Below, piece after piece: positions 41,776-49,616 of a stretch of DNA of 51,304 nucleotides. The notes beneath the pieces are model-generated. The model made no database searches, was not told the origin of the DNA, and saw only the letters and a list, made by a program, of their open reading frames with translations. The stretch comes from Sphingomonas faeni (GTDB lineage Bacteria > Pseudomonadota > Alphaproteobacteria > Sphingomonadales > Sphingomonadaceae). The stretch spans positions 1-51,304 of the forward strand of contig NZ_JANBVH010000034.1 in assembly GCF_024273235.1 (NCBI RefSeq), in the 5' to 3' direction. Each line of letters starts with the position of its first letter. The stretch's first letter is position 1. The translations under genes were made by a program, and so were the position numbers.

Positions 41776-42024
41776 TTGGCGACGGCCATCAAGGATGCGA
41801 AGAATCGGCTTTCGCCGATCCTGATGACCACGCTCGCAGCCGCGTTGCGATTGCTGCCGCTCGCGATTGGCAGCGGCGAGCCAGTCCGGGAGATTGAAGG
41901 ACTAATGTCGGTTGTCATCCTTAGCGGTCTATTTAGCTCAGCAGCCCTCAATCTGCTTATCCTTCCCGGGAAGGCGTTCCGGTTCGAGCGGTTTGGCAAG
42001 AGCATGAAGGAAATCGGCGCATGA
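41776..42024 (+). pseudogene. 3' remnant of a CzcA-type RND transporter gene
   Basis: KNRLSPILMTTLAAALRLLPLAIGSGEPVREIEGLMSVVILSGLFSSAALNLLILPGKAFRFERFG is the last membrane region of heavy-metal RND pumps (about 80 residues). It lacks more than 900 N-terminal residues and has no ribosome-binding site. Its sequence differs from the intact CzcA tail at 30700-30965, so it comes from another pump. The stop overlaps the following CDF gene start by four bases. Confidence 0.75.
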
Positions 42025-42640
42025 GCGATCAGCCAATACAGCAAACGAATCCCGGCCTCGCATCGGCCGTGAAGTTCGTCGCCGCCGCGAATCTCGCTTA
42101 CTTCGGCGTCGAGTTCGCCGTCGCGCTGTCGATCGGATCGGTATCGCTGTTCGCCGATAGCGTCGATTTTCTCGAAGACACGGCGATCAACTTGCTTATC
42201 CTCATGGCGCTGAGCTGGTCGCAGCTCGCGCGCTCGCGCGCTCGCGGATCGGGATGGTGCTCGGTGCGATCATCCTGGTGCCCTCTATGGCGGCGCTTTG
42301 GACGGCCTACCACAAGTTCAACGTGCCTGTGCCGCCCGCAGCTATTCCGCTCACGATCACGGGTTTGGGGGCGCTTGTCGTCAACTTCGCGTGCGCCATG
42401 CGGCTAGCGGCACACCGGCACGGGAGCGGCAGTCTCACCAAAGCGGCTTTTCTCTCGGCACGAAACGACGTGTTCGCCAATATCGCGATCATCGGCGCCG
42501 GCCTTGTGACGTTGATTTGGCGGTCAGCTTGGCCTGATCTCGCGATCGGCGTGGCGATCGGCTTGCTCAATGCGGGCGCGGCTTGGGAAATCTGGAGCGA
42601 GGCCAAGTCAGAGGCACGCTCACGCGACGTGGAGCCCTGA
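42021..42640 (+). pseudogene. CDF (cation diffusion facilitator) exporter gene disrupted by an 8-bp duplication
   Basis: The first part (to about 42224) reads as a CDF N-terminus: FVAAANLAYFGVEFAVALSIGSVSLFADSVDFLEDTAINLLILMALSWSQLARSR with the DSVDFLED metal motif. The second part from 42248 continues the family in another frame: IGMVLGAIILVPSMAALWTAYHKF, then FLSARNDVFANIAII and SAWPDLAIGVAIGLLNAGAAWEIW. Between them CTCGCGCG occurs twice in tandem (42225-42240); removing one copy joins both parts in frame as SQLARSRIGMVLG. The gene is therefore inactivated by slippage, or the read has an error there. Confidence 0.82.
42225..42240 (+). repeat. Tandem 8-bp duplication that causes the CDF frameshift
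   Basis: CTCGCGCG is repeated exactly and followed by a third partial copy CTCGCGG. Eight bases shift the frame by two, and loss of one unit restores the complete exporter frame. Confidence 0.8.
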
Positions 42641-42845
42641 TCAGCACCAGGTGCGGGATCGGAGGCCGTGTCCAGCAAACGGTCGTATTCTGGACATCGC
42701 AACGACGCTGGTTTCGACAACGACCTTCCTAGCGCGTTCGTGCTAGCGATCGTCCACCTTCCAGTCTAGGTATCAGCGTCTAGCCAACGTCGCATGAGAT
42801 TGATTTATGGACAAAGGAGCCGGCGTAACGAGAAAGGCAGGTCCG

Positions 42846-43424
42846 ATGCGGGTCGGCTACGCGCGTGTATCGACCGAAGATCAAAACCTGGCCGGACAAC
42901 TCGACGAGCTGCGTGCCACCGGATGCGCCGATGTCTATGCCGAACATGGCAGCGGCAAGAAGGACGATCGGCCCGAGCTGGCGAACGCACTGCGCGCGCT
43001 GCGCGCCGGCGATACGTTGGTGGTGACGCGGCTTGATCGGCTCGGTCGCAACCTGCCCCACCTAATTGCGACCGTGAATGCCCTCGCCGCTCGCGGCGTC
43101 GGCTTCGAGAGCCTTGCCGAACGGCTCGACACAACCAGCGCCGGGGGCGAGCTGATCTTTCATCTGTTCGCCAGCATGGCGCAATTCGAGCGCCGGCTTA
43201 ACAGCGAGCGGACGAGAGCGGGATTGAAGGCCGCGCGCGCACGCGGTCGCAATGGCGGCAGGCCGCCGATCCTGTCGATCTCGCAACTACGTCAGGCCAA
43301 GCGGCTGCTGGACGATCCGGAGGTGACGGCCCGCGAGGTCGCACACACGTTCGGCGTCAGCCGATCGACGCTCTACAACAATCTCGCGCGCCTTGACGCG
43401 CCCGCTGGCGAGCGCGTCACATGA
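42846..43424 (+). CDS. Serine resolvase/invertase-family recombinase
   Basis: A protein of 192 residues from the ATG at 42846; an in-frame ATG at 42807 would add 13 residues. The N-terminus MRVGYARVSTEDQNLAGQLD holds the catalytic Ser (about residue 9). SGKKDDRPELANALRALRAGDTLVVTRLDRLGRNL is the family's second block, and the C-terminal HTH is SISQLRQAKRLL...VTAREVAHTFGVSRSTLYNNL. It is a small resolvase, useful for multimer resolution or as a transposon remnant. The 205-base gap upstream may hold its res site; no clear pair of sites is seen. Confidence 0.92.
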   Translation: MRVGYARVSTEDQNLAGQLDELRATGCADVYAEHGSGKKDDRPELANALRALRAGDTLVVTRLDRLGRNLPHLIATVNALAARGVGFESLAERLDTTSAGGELIFHLFASMAQFERRLNSERTRAGLKAARARGRNGGRPPILSISQLRQAKRLLDDPEVTAREVAHTFGVSRSTLYNNLARLDAPAGERVT

Positions 43425-43426
43425 GT

Positions 43427-43554
43427 TTATCCGCGAAAGCACGAATCCCTGCCCTGGAGGCAGGGTTGATGGGGTCCGCTCCACAGGCGGGCTCTCTGAC
43501 TTCGTGCTTTCCCGGATCAATCCGCTGCGCTGGATTCGTGCTTTTGCGGATCAA
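43427..43554. repeat. Iterons upstream of repA (three copies, one forward and two inverted)
   Basis: The unit is TTGATCCGCGAAAGCACGAATC. A forward copy lies at 43427-43447 (TTATCCGCGAAAGCACGAATC). Two inverted copies lie at 43501-43520 (TTCGTGCTTTCCCGGATCAA) and 43533-43554. The same unit recurs four times after repA. They are probable RepA-binding sites of the replication origin or of repA autoregulation, as the last one lies next to the repA start. Confidence 0.85.
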
Positions 43555-43583
43555 TGCAAAGCAGGCGAAGATGGGACCGCGTC

Positions 43584-44489
43584 ATGGGCGCCATGATGGA
43601 GACGAGGCCGATGCCGCCAAACCAAGCTGATCTTTTCGCGCTCGACAGTCCGCTTATGAGTGAGGTGCGCGGGGAGCGATCCTTGATGGCGTTCCCGTTC
43701 TTCGCGCTGAGCAAAGGCAAGTGGACCAAAACGCTGTCCTACAAGACCGACAGCGTTTCGATCGAGATCGTGCCAACGGCAAAGGGGGTCGCAACAATCT
43801 ACGATAAGGAGATCGTCCTTTATATCGCTAGTTTGATGGTCGCGAAGCTCGAAGCGGGCGAGGAAGTCTCCCAAGACTTCTACTTCACCGCACACGACCT
43901 ATTCTGCGTTACTGGTAACAATCCATCGGCGCGGTCCTATACTCGGCTGTCGCAGGCGCTAGAACGGCTTCAGGGCACGCAGATCAAGACCAACATCGAG
44001 GCGGGTGGCGAAGGCGAAGAAGGGTATTTTTCGTGGCTGTCCGAGGCCAAGCTCTACTACACCAAGAACGGTGAGCGCCCCGGGGAGAAGCGCCTCAAAG
44101 CCGTCAGAGTCCGCCTATGCGACTGGCTCTTCCGTGCGATTTTGCGCGATCGTCAGGTCCTGGACTACGCCCCCGCCTATTTCCGGCTTGGACCAGTCGA
44201 ACGGCGCCTATACGAAATCGCTCGTTCGACGTGTGTCGATGGCCCGTACGAATTGAGCCTTGACGATCTCCGTCTCCAGCTTGGCTATCAGAACTCTCTC
44301 GCCCATTTTCGTCATGCTTTGAAGGCGATATTAGAGGCCGATGCCATACCCGACTACCGGGTAATACTGTTCGATGCCCCGCCAAGCGGGGCTAAGACAG
44401 CGCCTCGACCCGGTAGAAAGACTGGATACTGCCAGGTTCTAATCGAACCGAAAGTGTTGAAGCTCGCGAACGCAGCCGTTCTCGCCTGA
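43584..44489 (+). CDS. repA: Replication initiator protein RepA (RPA family)
   Basis: A protein of 301 residues. The start is uncertain; ATGs at 43584, 43593 and 43596 are in frame and 43584 is taken. The text ERSLMAFPFFALSKGKWTKTLSYKTDSVSIEIVPTAKGVATIYDKEIVLYIASL and later VLDYAPAYFRLGPVERRLYEIARSTC...YELSLDDLRLQLGYQNSLAHFRHALKAILEAD matches plasmid RepA proteins of the RPA family found in alphaproteobacteria. By family it opens the origin by binding iterons. Seven iterons flank the gene (three before and four after). Confidence 0.93.
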   Translation: MGAMMETRPMPPNQADLFALDSPLMSEVRGERSLMAFPFFALSKGKWTKTLSYKTDSVSIEIVPTAKGVATIYDKEIVLYIASLMVAKLEAGEEVSQDFYFTAHDLFCVTGNNPSARSYTRLSQALERLQGTQIKTNIEAGGEGEEGYFSWLSEAKLYYTKNGERPGEKRLKAVRVRLCDWLFRAILRDRQVLDYAPAYFRLGPVERRLYEIARSTCVDGPYELSLDDLRLQLGYQNSLAHFRHALKAILEADAIPDYRVILFDAPPSGAKTAPRPGRKTGYCQVLIEPKVLKLANAAVLA

Positions 44490-44518
44490 TTCGCGGCAGC
44501 AAGCAGCGAATGCGAGGG

Positions 44519-44635
44519 TTGATCCGTGAAAGCACGAATCCTTAGACCTCATTGATCCGCGAAAGCACGAATCGCGAGGGAATTGATCCGGGATAGCACG
44601 AACGATTTCCGGCTTTGATCCGGGATAGCACGAAC
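44519..44635. repeat. Iterons downstream of repA (four direct copies), probable oriV
   Basis: Copies start at 44519, 44552, 44583 and 44615, spaced 31-33 bases, that is three helical turns. The first two are TTGATCCGTGAAAGCACGAATC and TTGATCCGCGAAAGCACGAATC; the last two carry GGGATAG instead of GCGAAAG. Together with the copies before repA they mark the vegetative origin region. The surrounding gap 44490-44906 has no gene. Confidence 0.88.
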
Positions 44636-44735
44636 CGCCAGCGCTTCCGCACCCGCCTGAAATTTCGCAAAATGCTTGTGACCGGCAGCACGCCGGCGAG
44701 ATCAGGGAAATAGCGGCTGTGACCACATAAACGAA

Positions 44736-44757
44736 TGCCCGGCACGAAGGCCGGGCA
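44736..44757. terminator. Strong hairpin after the oriV iterons
   Basis: TGCCCGGC/GCCGGGCA (44736-44743 and 44750-44757) with a six-base loop. There is no T-run, so it may be a terminator-like or origin structure. It lies before the HTH gene at 44907. Confidence 0.5.
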
Positions 44758-44906
44758 CCCTGGAACTTGATGAGCGATGCTTGGCGGCATCGATCGGGTC
44801 AACACACACCCTTCTCATACCTGTTCCTGAGCCTCGGTTCAAGGGAGCGCGCTTCGCGCCACGCTCTAGTTTTGCCTGGTCCCGGCCTCTTCAGAGGGGA
44901 CGGACG

Positions 44907-45743
44907 ATGGGAGCAGTTTCAGTCGCGCGCGCAAGTTTCATGGCGCTTGAGCGCATCACACGCGAGCAGCCAAAATCGCGTTCAGGGGCACCAAATCCGA
45001 CGCGGGCGAAGGTACATCCGCATAGCCGGCGGGCCGGTACGTTCGAGGACGACTTCTTTTATACCTACGCCAAGGGCGAGACCGATCGGCTCTACCGTAA
45101 CGCCGTCGAGCTGCTGAAGCGCAAGAACGCCGTCCGACGTCTTGCCCGTGCCGAAGCCCGGCAGCTTACCGAGGCCGAACGTCTCGTGACCCTGATAACG
45201 CCCGCGGCGGTGCGGGTATTCGAGCAGCTTACGCAGCTCGCCCGCACGTGCGCCGGAAAGGTCTTCCCGACCTGGGAATGGATCGAGACCCACACCGGCC
45301 TGTCCCGCGCGAGCGTGGGGCGTGGCCTCAAGATCCTCGCCATGATGGGAATGCTCGACAAGCAGCGGCGATGCGTTCCGGTCGAGCCGACCGCCGATCG
45401 GCCGAAGGCGCGCTATGAGCAGACGTCGAACGTCTATCGGATGCGCTTTCCAAACGGCCTGGCCCGGTTCCTTCCGCGATGCTTCCGCCCAGCCCCTTTG
45501 CCCGATGACGTGGTCCAGCGGGAAGCCGACCGGATCGAGGCGATCGAGGAAATGCGTCTGTGGCGTACGCCCCGGCAGGTTGTTGCGGAGGAAATCCAGG
45601 ACGAGGGGTTGCGCCGCGTCCTGGACAGCCTTGCGATTGCTCTGGAGAAACAAGAGTCTCAAAAAAATGGTCAACCGCTCCTAGATTCATATATTCTAGG
45701 TAAAGATGGAGTTGGCCTAGTCGGCCAACGCTCTAATGCCTGA
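44907..45743 (+). CDS. Winged-helix HTH protein beside the replication origin
   Basis: A protein of 278 residues from the ATG at 44907, which follows GAGGGGAC; a longer reading to 44781 lacks a site. A winged helix is at about 120-175 (VRVFEQLTQLARTCAGKVFPTWEWIETHTGLSRASVGRGLKILAMMGMLDKQRRCVP). The N-terminal 100 residues are Arg-rich. The C-terminal 100 residues are helical. It resembles replication-linked HTH proteins of sphingomonad plasmids and may assist RepA or regulate copy number. No enzymatic motif. Confidence 0.75.
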   Translation: MGAVSVARASFMALERITREQPKSRSGAPNPTRAKVHPHSRRAGTFEDDFFYTYAKGETDRLYRNAVELLKRKNAVRRLARAEARQLTEAERLVTLITPAAVRVFEQLTQLARTCAGKVFPTWEWIETHTGLSRASVGRGLKILAMMGMLDKQRRCVPVEPTADRPKARYEQTSNVYRMRFPNGLARFLPRCFRPAPLPDDVVQREADRIEAIEEMRLWRTPRQVVAEEIQDEGLRRVLDSLAIALEKQESQKNGQPLLDSYILGKDGVGLVGQRSNA

Positions 45744-46271
45744 CGGCACGACAGCGTTTGCCACAACCGCCACACCTCACCTGAAACGAAATACCCAGCC
45801 AAACCGTCGGACGCGCCTTCGGCGCGGTGCTCCCGGGAGGAGCATGCGGTTTCTGTTGCGCTCAAATGGCCTAGCTGGTGCCCGGTTGAAGCGTTTTTTC
45901 GCCATGAACACGACCGTAGCGTACGGTCCAAGCGAAGTCGGCTCGACTGTTGCCGGGCATCCATTCCCTTCTACCTGATCGACTCTCGATTTCGCCGCGG
46001 CCGAGCTGAACTGACGCCGATCGCCAATCTGCAACGAGACTCCAACCCAGCCAATATCGCCGGACCGCGAAAGACAGGGCCACCCGCGCCTCGACCAGCT
46101 ATTCCTGACGATGGGAACGTGGGCGCTTGCCGCCTTCTACGATCAAGAGAATAACCGGCTGCGCCTACGGTTTCCGCCACGCGGACCCTCCGTTTTTTCT
46201 CTTGATCGCGGCGACAGCGCGCCCCTTCAATTCCCATCAGGAATTACCCTGATCGATAGAAGGGCAGGACC
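45744..46271. other. Gene-free stretch of 528 bases with two inverted repeats
   Basis: No gene is supported in either strand; open frames here have poor composition and overlap each other. Two clean inverted repeats stand out. GACCGTA-GCG-TACGGTC at 45912-45928 is a 17-bp operator-like palindrome. CGATCAAGAGAA / TTCTCTTGATCG at 46140-46151 and 46197-46208 encloses a 45-base loop ending 64 bases before the SSB start. The latter may be an mRNA hairpin or a protein-binding pair in the ssb promoter region. Confidence 0.6.
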
Positions 46272-46592
46272 ATGCAGAACATCGCAGAGTTTCGGATCAT
46301 CGGCCGGGTCGGCAAGATCACCGAGCATGACAAGGTGACGAAGGTCAGCGTCGCCGCCAACTACAACCGCCAGGAGAACGGCGAGTGGATCACGGATACA
46401 CACTGGAACGAGGTGACGGTGTTCGGCAAGCTGATCGAGCGCGCCGCCAAGTCGCAGAAGGGAGACTTGGTGCATATCACGGGTCGGGTTCGGCAGAACT
46501 CCTATGACGCGCCCGAAGGCAAGCGCTACACGGTGGAGCTGATCGCCGACGGCTTCGCAGTTCTCGCTAAAGGGTCGGAGGATCGCGACTAG
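46272..46592 (+). CDS. ssb: Single-stranded DNA-binding protein
   Basis: A protein of 106 residues, OB-fold: FRIIGRVGKITEHDKVTKVSVAANYNRQENGEWITDTHWNEVTVFGKLIERAAKSQKGDLVHITGRVRQNSY. The acidic Phe-rich C-terminal tail of chromosomal SSB is missing; it ends in GSEDRD, as do many plasmid SSBs. By role it protects single strands during transfer or replication. Its stop overlaps that of the convergent RHH gene. Confidence 0.92.
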   Translation: MQNIAEFRIIGRVGKITEHDKVTKVSVAANYNRQENGEWITDTHWNEVTVFGKLIERAAKSQKGDLVHITGRVRQNSYDAPEGKRYTVELIADGFAVLAKGSEDRD

Positions 46593-46792
46593 GCGCGGCC
46601 AGGGCCGCCTACTGGCGGCCCTTCCCGTCTTCGCAATTCCAGCTCGACGGCCTCGCGGATGAAATCGGCTTGGTTCTCCCCTTCTCGCAGCACCGATTTG
46701 ACCCGCACCAGCGTTCCGTCTGGAAAGCGTGCCATCGTCTGATCGGCGTTAATCCGCGGGCGACCAACCGTTCCAGATTTGTTAGAGACCAT
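46589..46792 (-). CDS. Ribbon-helix-helix protein, possible autorepressor
   Basis: A protein of 67 residues. ARFPDGTLVRVKSVLREGENQADFIREAVELELRRRE (about 21-58) is the beta-strand and two-helix pattern of the RHH family. By family such proteins act as plasmid copy-control proteins, MobC-like accessory factors or antitoxins; no toxin gene is adjacent. Upstream, direct repeats at 46813-46850 could be its own operator. Confidence 0.75.
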   Translation of the reverse strand: MVSNKSGTVGRPRINADQTMARFPDGTLVRVKSVLREGENQADFIREAVELELRRREGPPVGGPGRA

Positions 46793-46812
46793 CTCGTGCC
46801 AAGCGCATTGTT

Positions 46813-46850
46813 GATACCACCTATTGACGCGATTTGAGATACCACTTATT
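46813..46850 (-). promoter_or_regulatory. Direct repeats upstream of the RHH gene, probable operator
   Basis: GATACCACCTATT (46813-46825) and GATACCACTTATT (46838-46850) are two copies of a 13-mer with one difference, 25 bases apart. They lie 20 to 58 bases before the RHH start on its coding strand and before the divergent small gene at 46890, which fits autoregulation of a divergent promoter pair. Confidence 0.55.
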
Positions 46851-46889
46851 ACATGATGCGCCCTTCATCAAGCAACGGAGCCGAAGGCG

Positions 46890-47090
46890 ATGGACTGGGA
46901 TAATCTGCTAGTGATCGGACTTTTCGTCCTGATCGCGTGGGCCATCGCTAAGGGTGGGACCGGCTACAGAGGTGCGCGCACCTGGAGTGGCGACACTTCG
47001 GAGGAGGAAGGCCGTCGCAACACGCGAACGGATTCCAACTATCAGGGTCATGATCGCTGGACCGATAATCGGTCAGATCGTGGCTGGTAG
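46890..47090 (+). CDS. Small membrane-anchored protein of the par operon
   Basis: A protein of 66 residues with one N-terminal membrane segment (DNLLVIGLFVLIAWAIA) and a polar, Arg/Asp-rich tail. GGAGCCGAAGG precedes the ATG. It ends three bases before the parA start, so it is co-transcribed with partition genes. No family is recognised. Confidence 0.65.
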   Translation: MDWDNLLVIGLFVLIAWAIAKGGTGYRGARTWSGDTSEEEGRRNTRTDSNYQGHDRWTDNRSDRGW

Positions 47091-47093
47091 CGC

Positions 47094-47837
47094 GTGAAAA
47101 CGATCGCCATCAATGTCGAGAAGGGAGGCGCCGGCAAGACGACGATCGCCTGTCATCTCGCGTGGATACTGGCTGATGCTGGCCATCGCGTGCTGTTTCT
47201 CGATCTCGACCGCCAGTGCAACGCGACTGATGCGCTTGCTGAGTTCGAGAGCCTTGGCACCTGCAAGCCACTGTTCGAACCCGACTACACGCCCCCGACT
47301 TCCCCGCCTCGGTTGTCGATCTATTCGAACCGCATGGGGGGCGAGTATGATGCAGATTACACGAAGGCGCTCGCGAACATCCGGACGAATTTCCCGCGCC
47401 TAGGCCCTGTTTTCGATTTTTGTGTCATCGACACCCCTCCGTCTTGGTCGTGGATCAACTTCGCGGCGTTGATGGTGACGGACTCCTTGATAATTCCCGT
47501 AGAGCTTGGGCCGTTTGGTCCGGCGTCGACCAAGCAGGTGTCCGATTCGATTGCGACGGTGAACCAGCGAGCGCGAACGAAACCGATTCATGTCGCGGGC
47601 TTGGTCGCGAACCGAGTGAAGGCGAACGATCGAGCGCAAATGGAAATGCTCGCAGCGATCCGAGCGAAGGTCGGCAAGAACCTGTTTGCCAGCTACCTTC
47701 CTGATCGCGCGCATTACAGCCAGGCTCTTCAGGAGCGCGTGCCAGTGTGGCGGTTGAATAAGGATGTGCGGGGCTCGCTACCGGCGATGCGCGCCTTCCT
47801 TGAAGAGGCCATGACCCGGATCGGGAGGCAGGAATAA
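47094..47837 (+). CDS. parA: ParA partition ATPase
   Basis: A protein of 247 residues from a GTG start. Walker A in the deviant form KGGAGKTT is at 10-17, the A' motif LDLDRQCNA follows near 40 and Walker B (VIDTPPSW) near 120. It lacks the N-terminal HTH of type Ia proteins, so it is a small type Ib-like or VirC1-like ParA. By role it moves ParB-bound plasmid copies along the nucleoid. The stop overlaps the parB start (TAATG). Confidence 0.93.
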   Translation: MKTIAINVEKGGAGKTTIACHLAWILADAGHRVLFLDLDRQCNATDALAEFESLGTCKPLFEPDYTPPTSPPRLSIYSNRMGGEYDADYTKALANIRTNFPRLGPVFDFCVIDTPPSWSWINFAALMVTDSLIIPVELGPFGPASTKQVSDSIATVNQRARTKPIHVAGLVANRVKANDRAQMEMLAAIRAKVGKNLFASYLPDRAHYSQALQERVPVWRLNKDVRGSLPAMRAFLEEAMTRIGRQE

Positions 47838-48850
47838 TGGATTTCGACAATTTCGACGTATTCAGCGACAAGGCCAGCGTCGCAGATGCTGACCGCGTTT
47901 TGCTCCTCGATCACGAGCTGCTGTATCCCGATCCCGACAACGTCCGCGGCGAGATAGATCCGGCCAAGATCTACGAGATGGCCGAGACGATCAAGGAACG
48001 TGGCCAGCTTCAGCCCATCACCGTTGCTCCCAAGGATGACGAGGGGCGCTACCGGATCATGTTCGGCGAACGGCGCTGGCGAGCTTGTCAGAAACTCGGC
48101 GTGCAGGTTCGGGCGATCGTCAACAAGACCGACGATATTGAACAGGTCCGGATCGACCAGTTCATCGAGAACGATCAGCGCGAGGACCTGTCGACCGCGG
48201 ATATGATCCGGTTCGTCACCGGGCAGGTCGCAAAAGGCCGATCTCTTGCCGAGTTGGCGCGCGCTACGGGGCGCAACCGCACGTTGCTGACCCGCTACCA
48301 GGGGCTTGCCAAGGCTCCCGATTATATCACCGCGCTCTTCGCCGACATTTCGATGCGGAGTGCTGTCGCGCTCACGCAGGCCGCCAAAGCGGATGATGCG
48401 GCTACCCGAGCCTTTGTCGTCGGCACTGCGGTCGAGGATATGACGGTACTGGCGTGCGAGCGGTTCGCGCGTGACGTCGGGGCGAAGAAGACAAACGCCC
48501 CTGCCCCCTCGCCAGTAGAACCGATCATGTCTGACGGCGTAGATGCGGGTGGTAAGATCGAGCTCGATGCGACGGGCGGTGCGGACTCGGCTTCCGCGCC
48601 GACAACGGACAAGATCAGAGACGACGAGGCGGACCGCGCTGTTGCCGAAACGCCATTCACCGCTTCGGAGCTGAGCGTAACGCCAATCGCGACCGACGCC
48701 CCTGCCCCACGGCCATCGCCCAGGATAAAGCCCGCCAAGCCGAAGGTGGAACGCCCAACGATCGAGATCGAGGGCAAGCGCGCGATGGTCGTCGAGGCGC
48801 TGTTGCACTTCGACGGCGAAGAGCAGCCGCGTATCGTGAGCTGGCGATGA
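47837..48850 (+). CDS. parB: ParB partition/CTPase protein
   Basis: A protein of 337 residues. The ParB N-terminal domain shows GQLQPITVAP and the CTP-binding box GERRWRA at 77-83, then ENDQREDLSTAD. An HTH follows (KGRSLAELARATGRNRTLLTRYQGLAKAPDYI, about 134-165). The C-terminal 130 residues are acidic and Pro/Ala-rich with a short conserved end (RAMVVEALLHFDGEEQPRIVSW), as in KorB-like proteins. It should recognise the six parS-like palindromes on the plasmid; this is inferred from the similarity of those sites to parS. Confidence 0.92.
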   Translation: MDFDNFDVFSDKASVADADRVLLLDHELLYPDPDNVRGEIDPAKIYEMAETIKERGQLQPITVAPKDDEGRYRIMFGERRWRACQKLGVQVRAIVNKTDDIEQVRIDQFIENDQREDLSTADMIRFVTGQVAKGRSLAELARATGRNRTLLTRYQGLAKAPDYITALFADISMRSAVALTQAAKADDAATRAFVVGTAVEDMTVLACERFARDVGAKKTNAPAPSPVEPIMSDGVDAGGKIELDATGGADSASAPTTDKIRDDEADRAVAETPFTASELSVTPIATDAPAPRPSPRIKPAKPKVERPTIEIEGKRAMVVEALLHFDGEEQPRIVSWR

Positions 48851-48868
48851 CAGCGCCGGCATAGCGGA

Positions 48869-48892
48869 GAGCGTCGACCGGGTTCGACGCTC
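48869..48892 (+). terminator. Hairpin after parB
   Basis: GAGCGTCGA/TCGACGCTC (48869-48877 and 48884-48892) is a perfect 9-bp stem with a six-base loop, 19 bases after the parB stop. There is no T-run, so termination is only probable. Confidence 0.55.
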
Positions 48893-48946
48893 GCGCTCAA
48901 AGCCAATCCTTCCTTCCGCGACTTCATCGCTTCTAAGTGGATTGCA

Positions 48947-48964
48947 GTGTGCCACGTGGCACAC
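48947..48964. promoter_or_regulatory. parS-like palindrome, copy 5, next to oriT
   Basis: A perfect 18-bp GTGTGCCACGTGGCACAC lies between parB and the nic site, 34 bases from the latter. The closeness suggests that ParB binding can influence relaxosome or mob gene expression. Confidence 0.75.
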
Positions 48965-49046
48965 GTGGAGGCAGATTTTAGTGGGGGATGTAAGATGGCA
49001 GGATAGGTGTTGCGGCGTTCGTCGTATTACATTATCCATTCGGGGC
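48965..49046 (-). other. oriT: Probable origin of transfer (oriT) with an IncP-type nic site
   Basis: On the minus strand CACCTATCCTG-CC (positions 49009 to 48997) equals the nic core of RP4-type origins (CACCTATCCTG, nick after the last G) and also fits Ti border nicks. The predicted nick is between 48999 and 48998. It is flanked by ATGTAA (48988-48993) and TTACAT (49028-49033), an inverted pair. MobC-like and MOBP relaxase genes follow immediately. Confidence 0.72.
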
Positions 49047-49616
49047 ATGTCATCCGCGCCGCAATTTGCATCCCCCACCAAAGAGCCAGCGATGTTGACG
49101 GCGCGCGTCGATCGCGAACTCTTGGCTGCGTTCGACGCGCTTGCAGAGGGCAGGGGAGGGCGAAGCGCCTTGCTACGGACTGTGCTGCAGCAGGCGTTGA
49201 AGCACGTCGCGGATGCGCCACGTATCGCGCCTCGCGCAGACAGCGCGGGCAACCGCGTTTCGCTTCGCTTTACCGATGCTGAGACCGCTGTTCTCGATCA
49301 TCGTGCAGTCGAACGCGGCGTTGATCGCGCTGGCTGGATCAAGGCGCTAGTTCGCCGGCATCTCGCCTTGAAGGCCAACGTCGACGACGGGATGCGTGAT
49401 GCCGTCGCGCCGATCCGGATGCAGCTGCAACGTATTGGTCGAAACCTGAATCAGGCGATGAAGGCCGGCAATGCGGCAATGATGGCCGACAGCGGCTTGC
49501 AGATCGATCGCGAGCTGCGCCGGATCGCCGACATGCGGGAAGAAATCAACGAGCAGATTGCGGCGCTGGGCGATGCACTGCGCGGAGACACCGCATATTG
49601 GCAGGTTGCCGACTGA
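49047..49616 (+). CDS. MobC-like relaxosome accessory protein
   Basis: A protein of 189 residues from ATG 49047; an ATG at 49092 is possible. The N-terminal part (TARVDRELLAAFDALAEGRGGRSALLRTVLQQAL) reads like an RHH-type DNA-binding segment. The C-terminal part (MRIQLQRIGRNLNQ-like MQLQRIGRNLNQAMKAGN) is the MobC/bacterial mobilisation region (IGRNLNQ). By family it binds oriT and helps the relaxase nick. Its stop overlaps the relaxase start (TGATG). Confidence 0.85.
   Translation: MSSAPQFASPTKEPAMLTARVDRELLAAFDALAEGRGGRSALLRTVLQQALKHVADAPRIAPRADSAGNRVSLRFTDAETAVLDHRAVERGVDRAGWIKALVRRHLALKANVDDGMRDAVAPIRMQLQRIGRNLNQAMKAGNAAMMADSGLQIDRELRRIADMREEINEQIAALGDALRGDTAYWQVAD

Noticed and set aside
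42641..42845. A res site for the resolvase
   Set aside because: A short imperfect palindrome near 42742 is present, but no set of repeated 12-bp half sites typical of res could be recognised.
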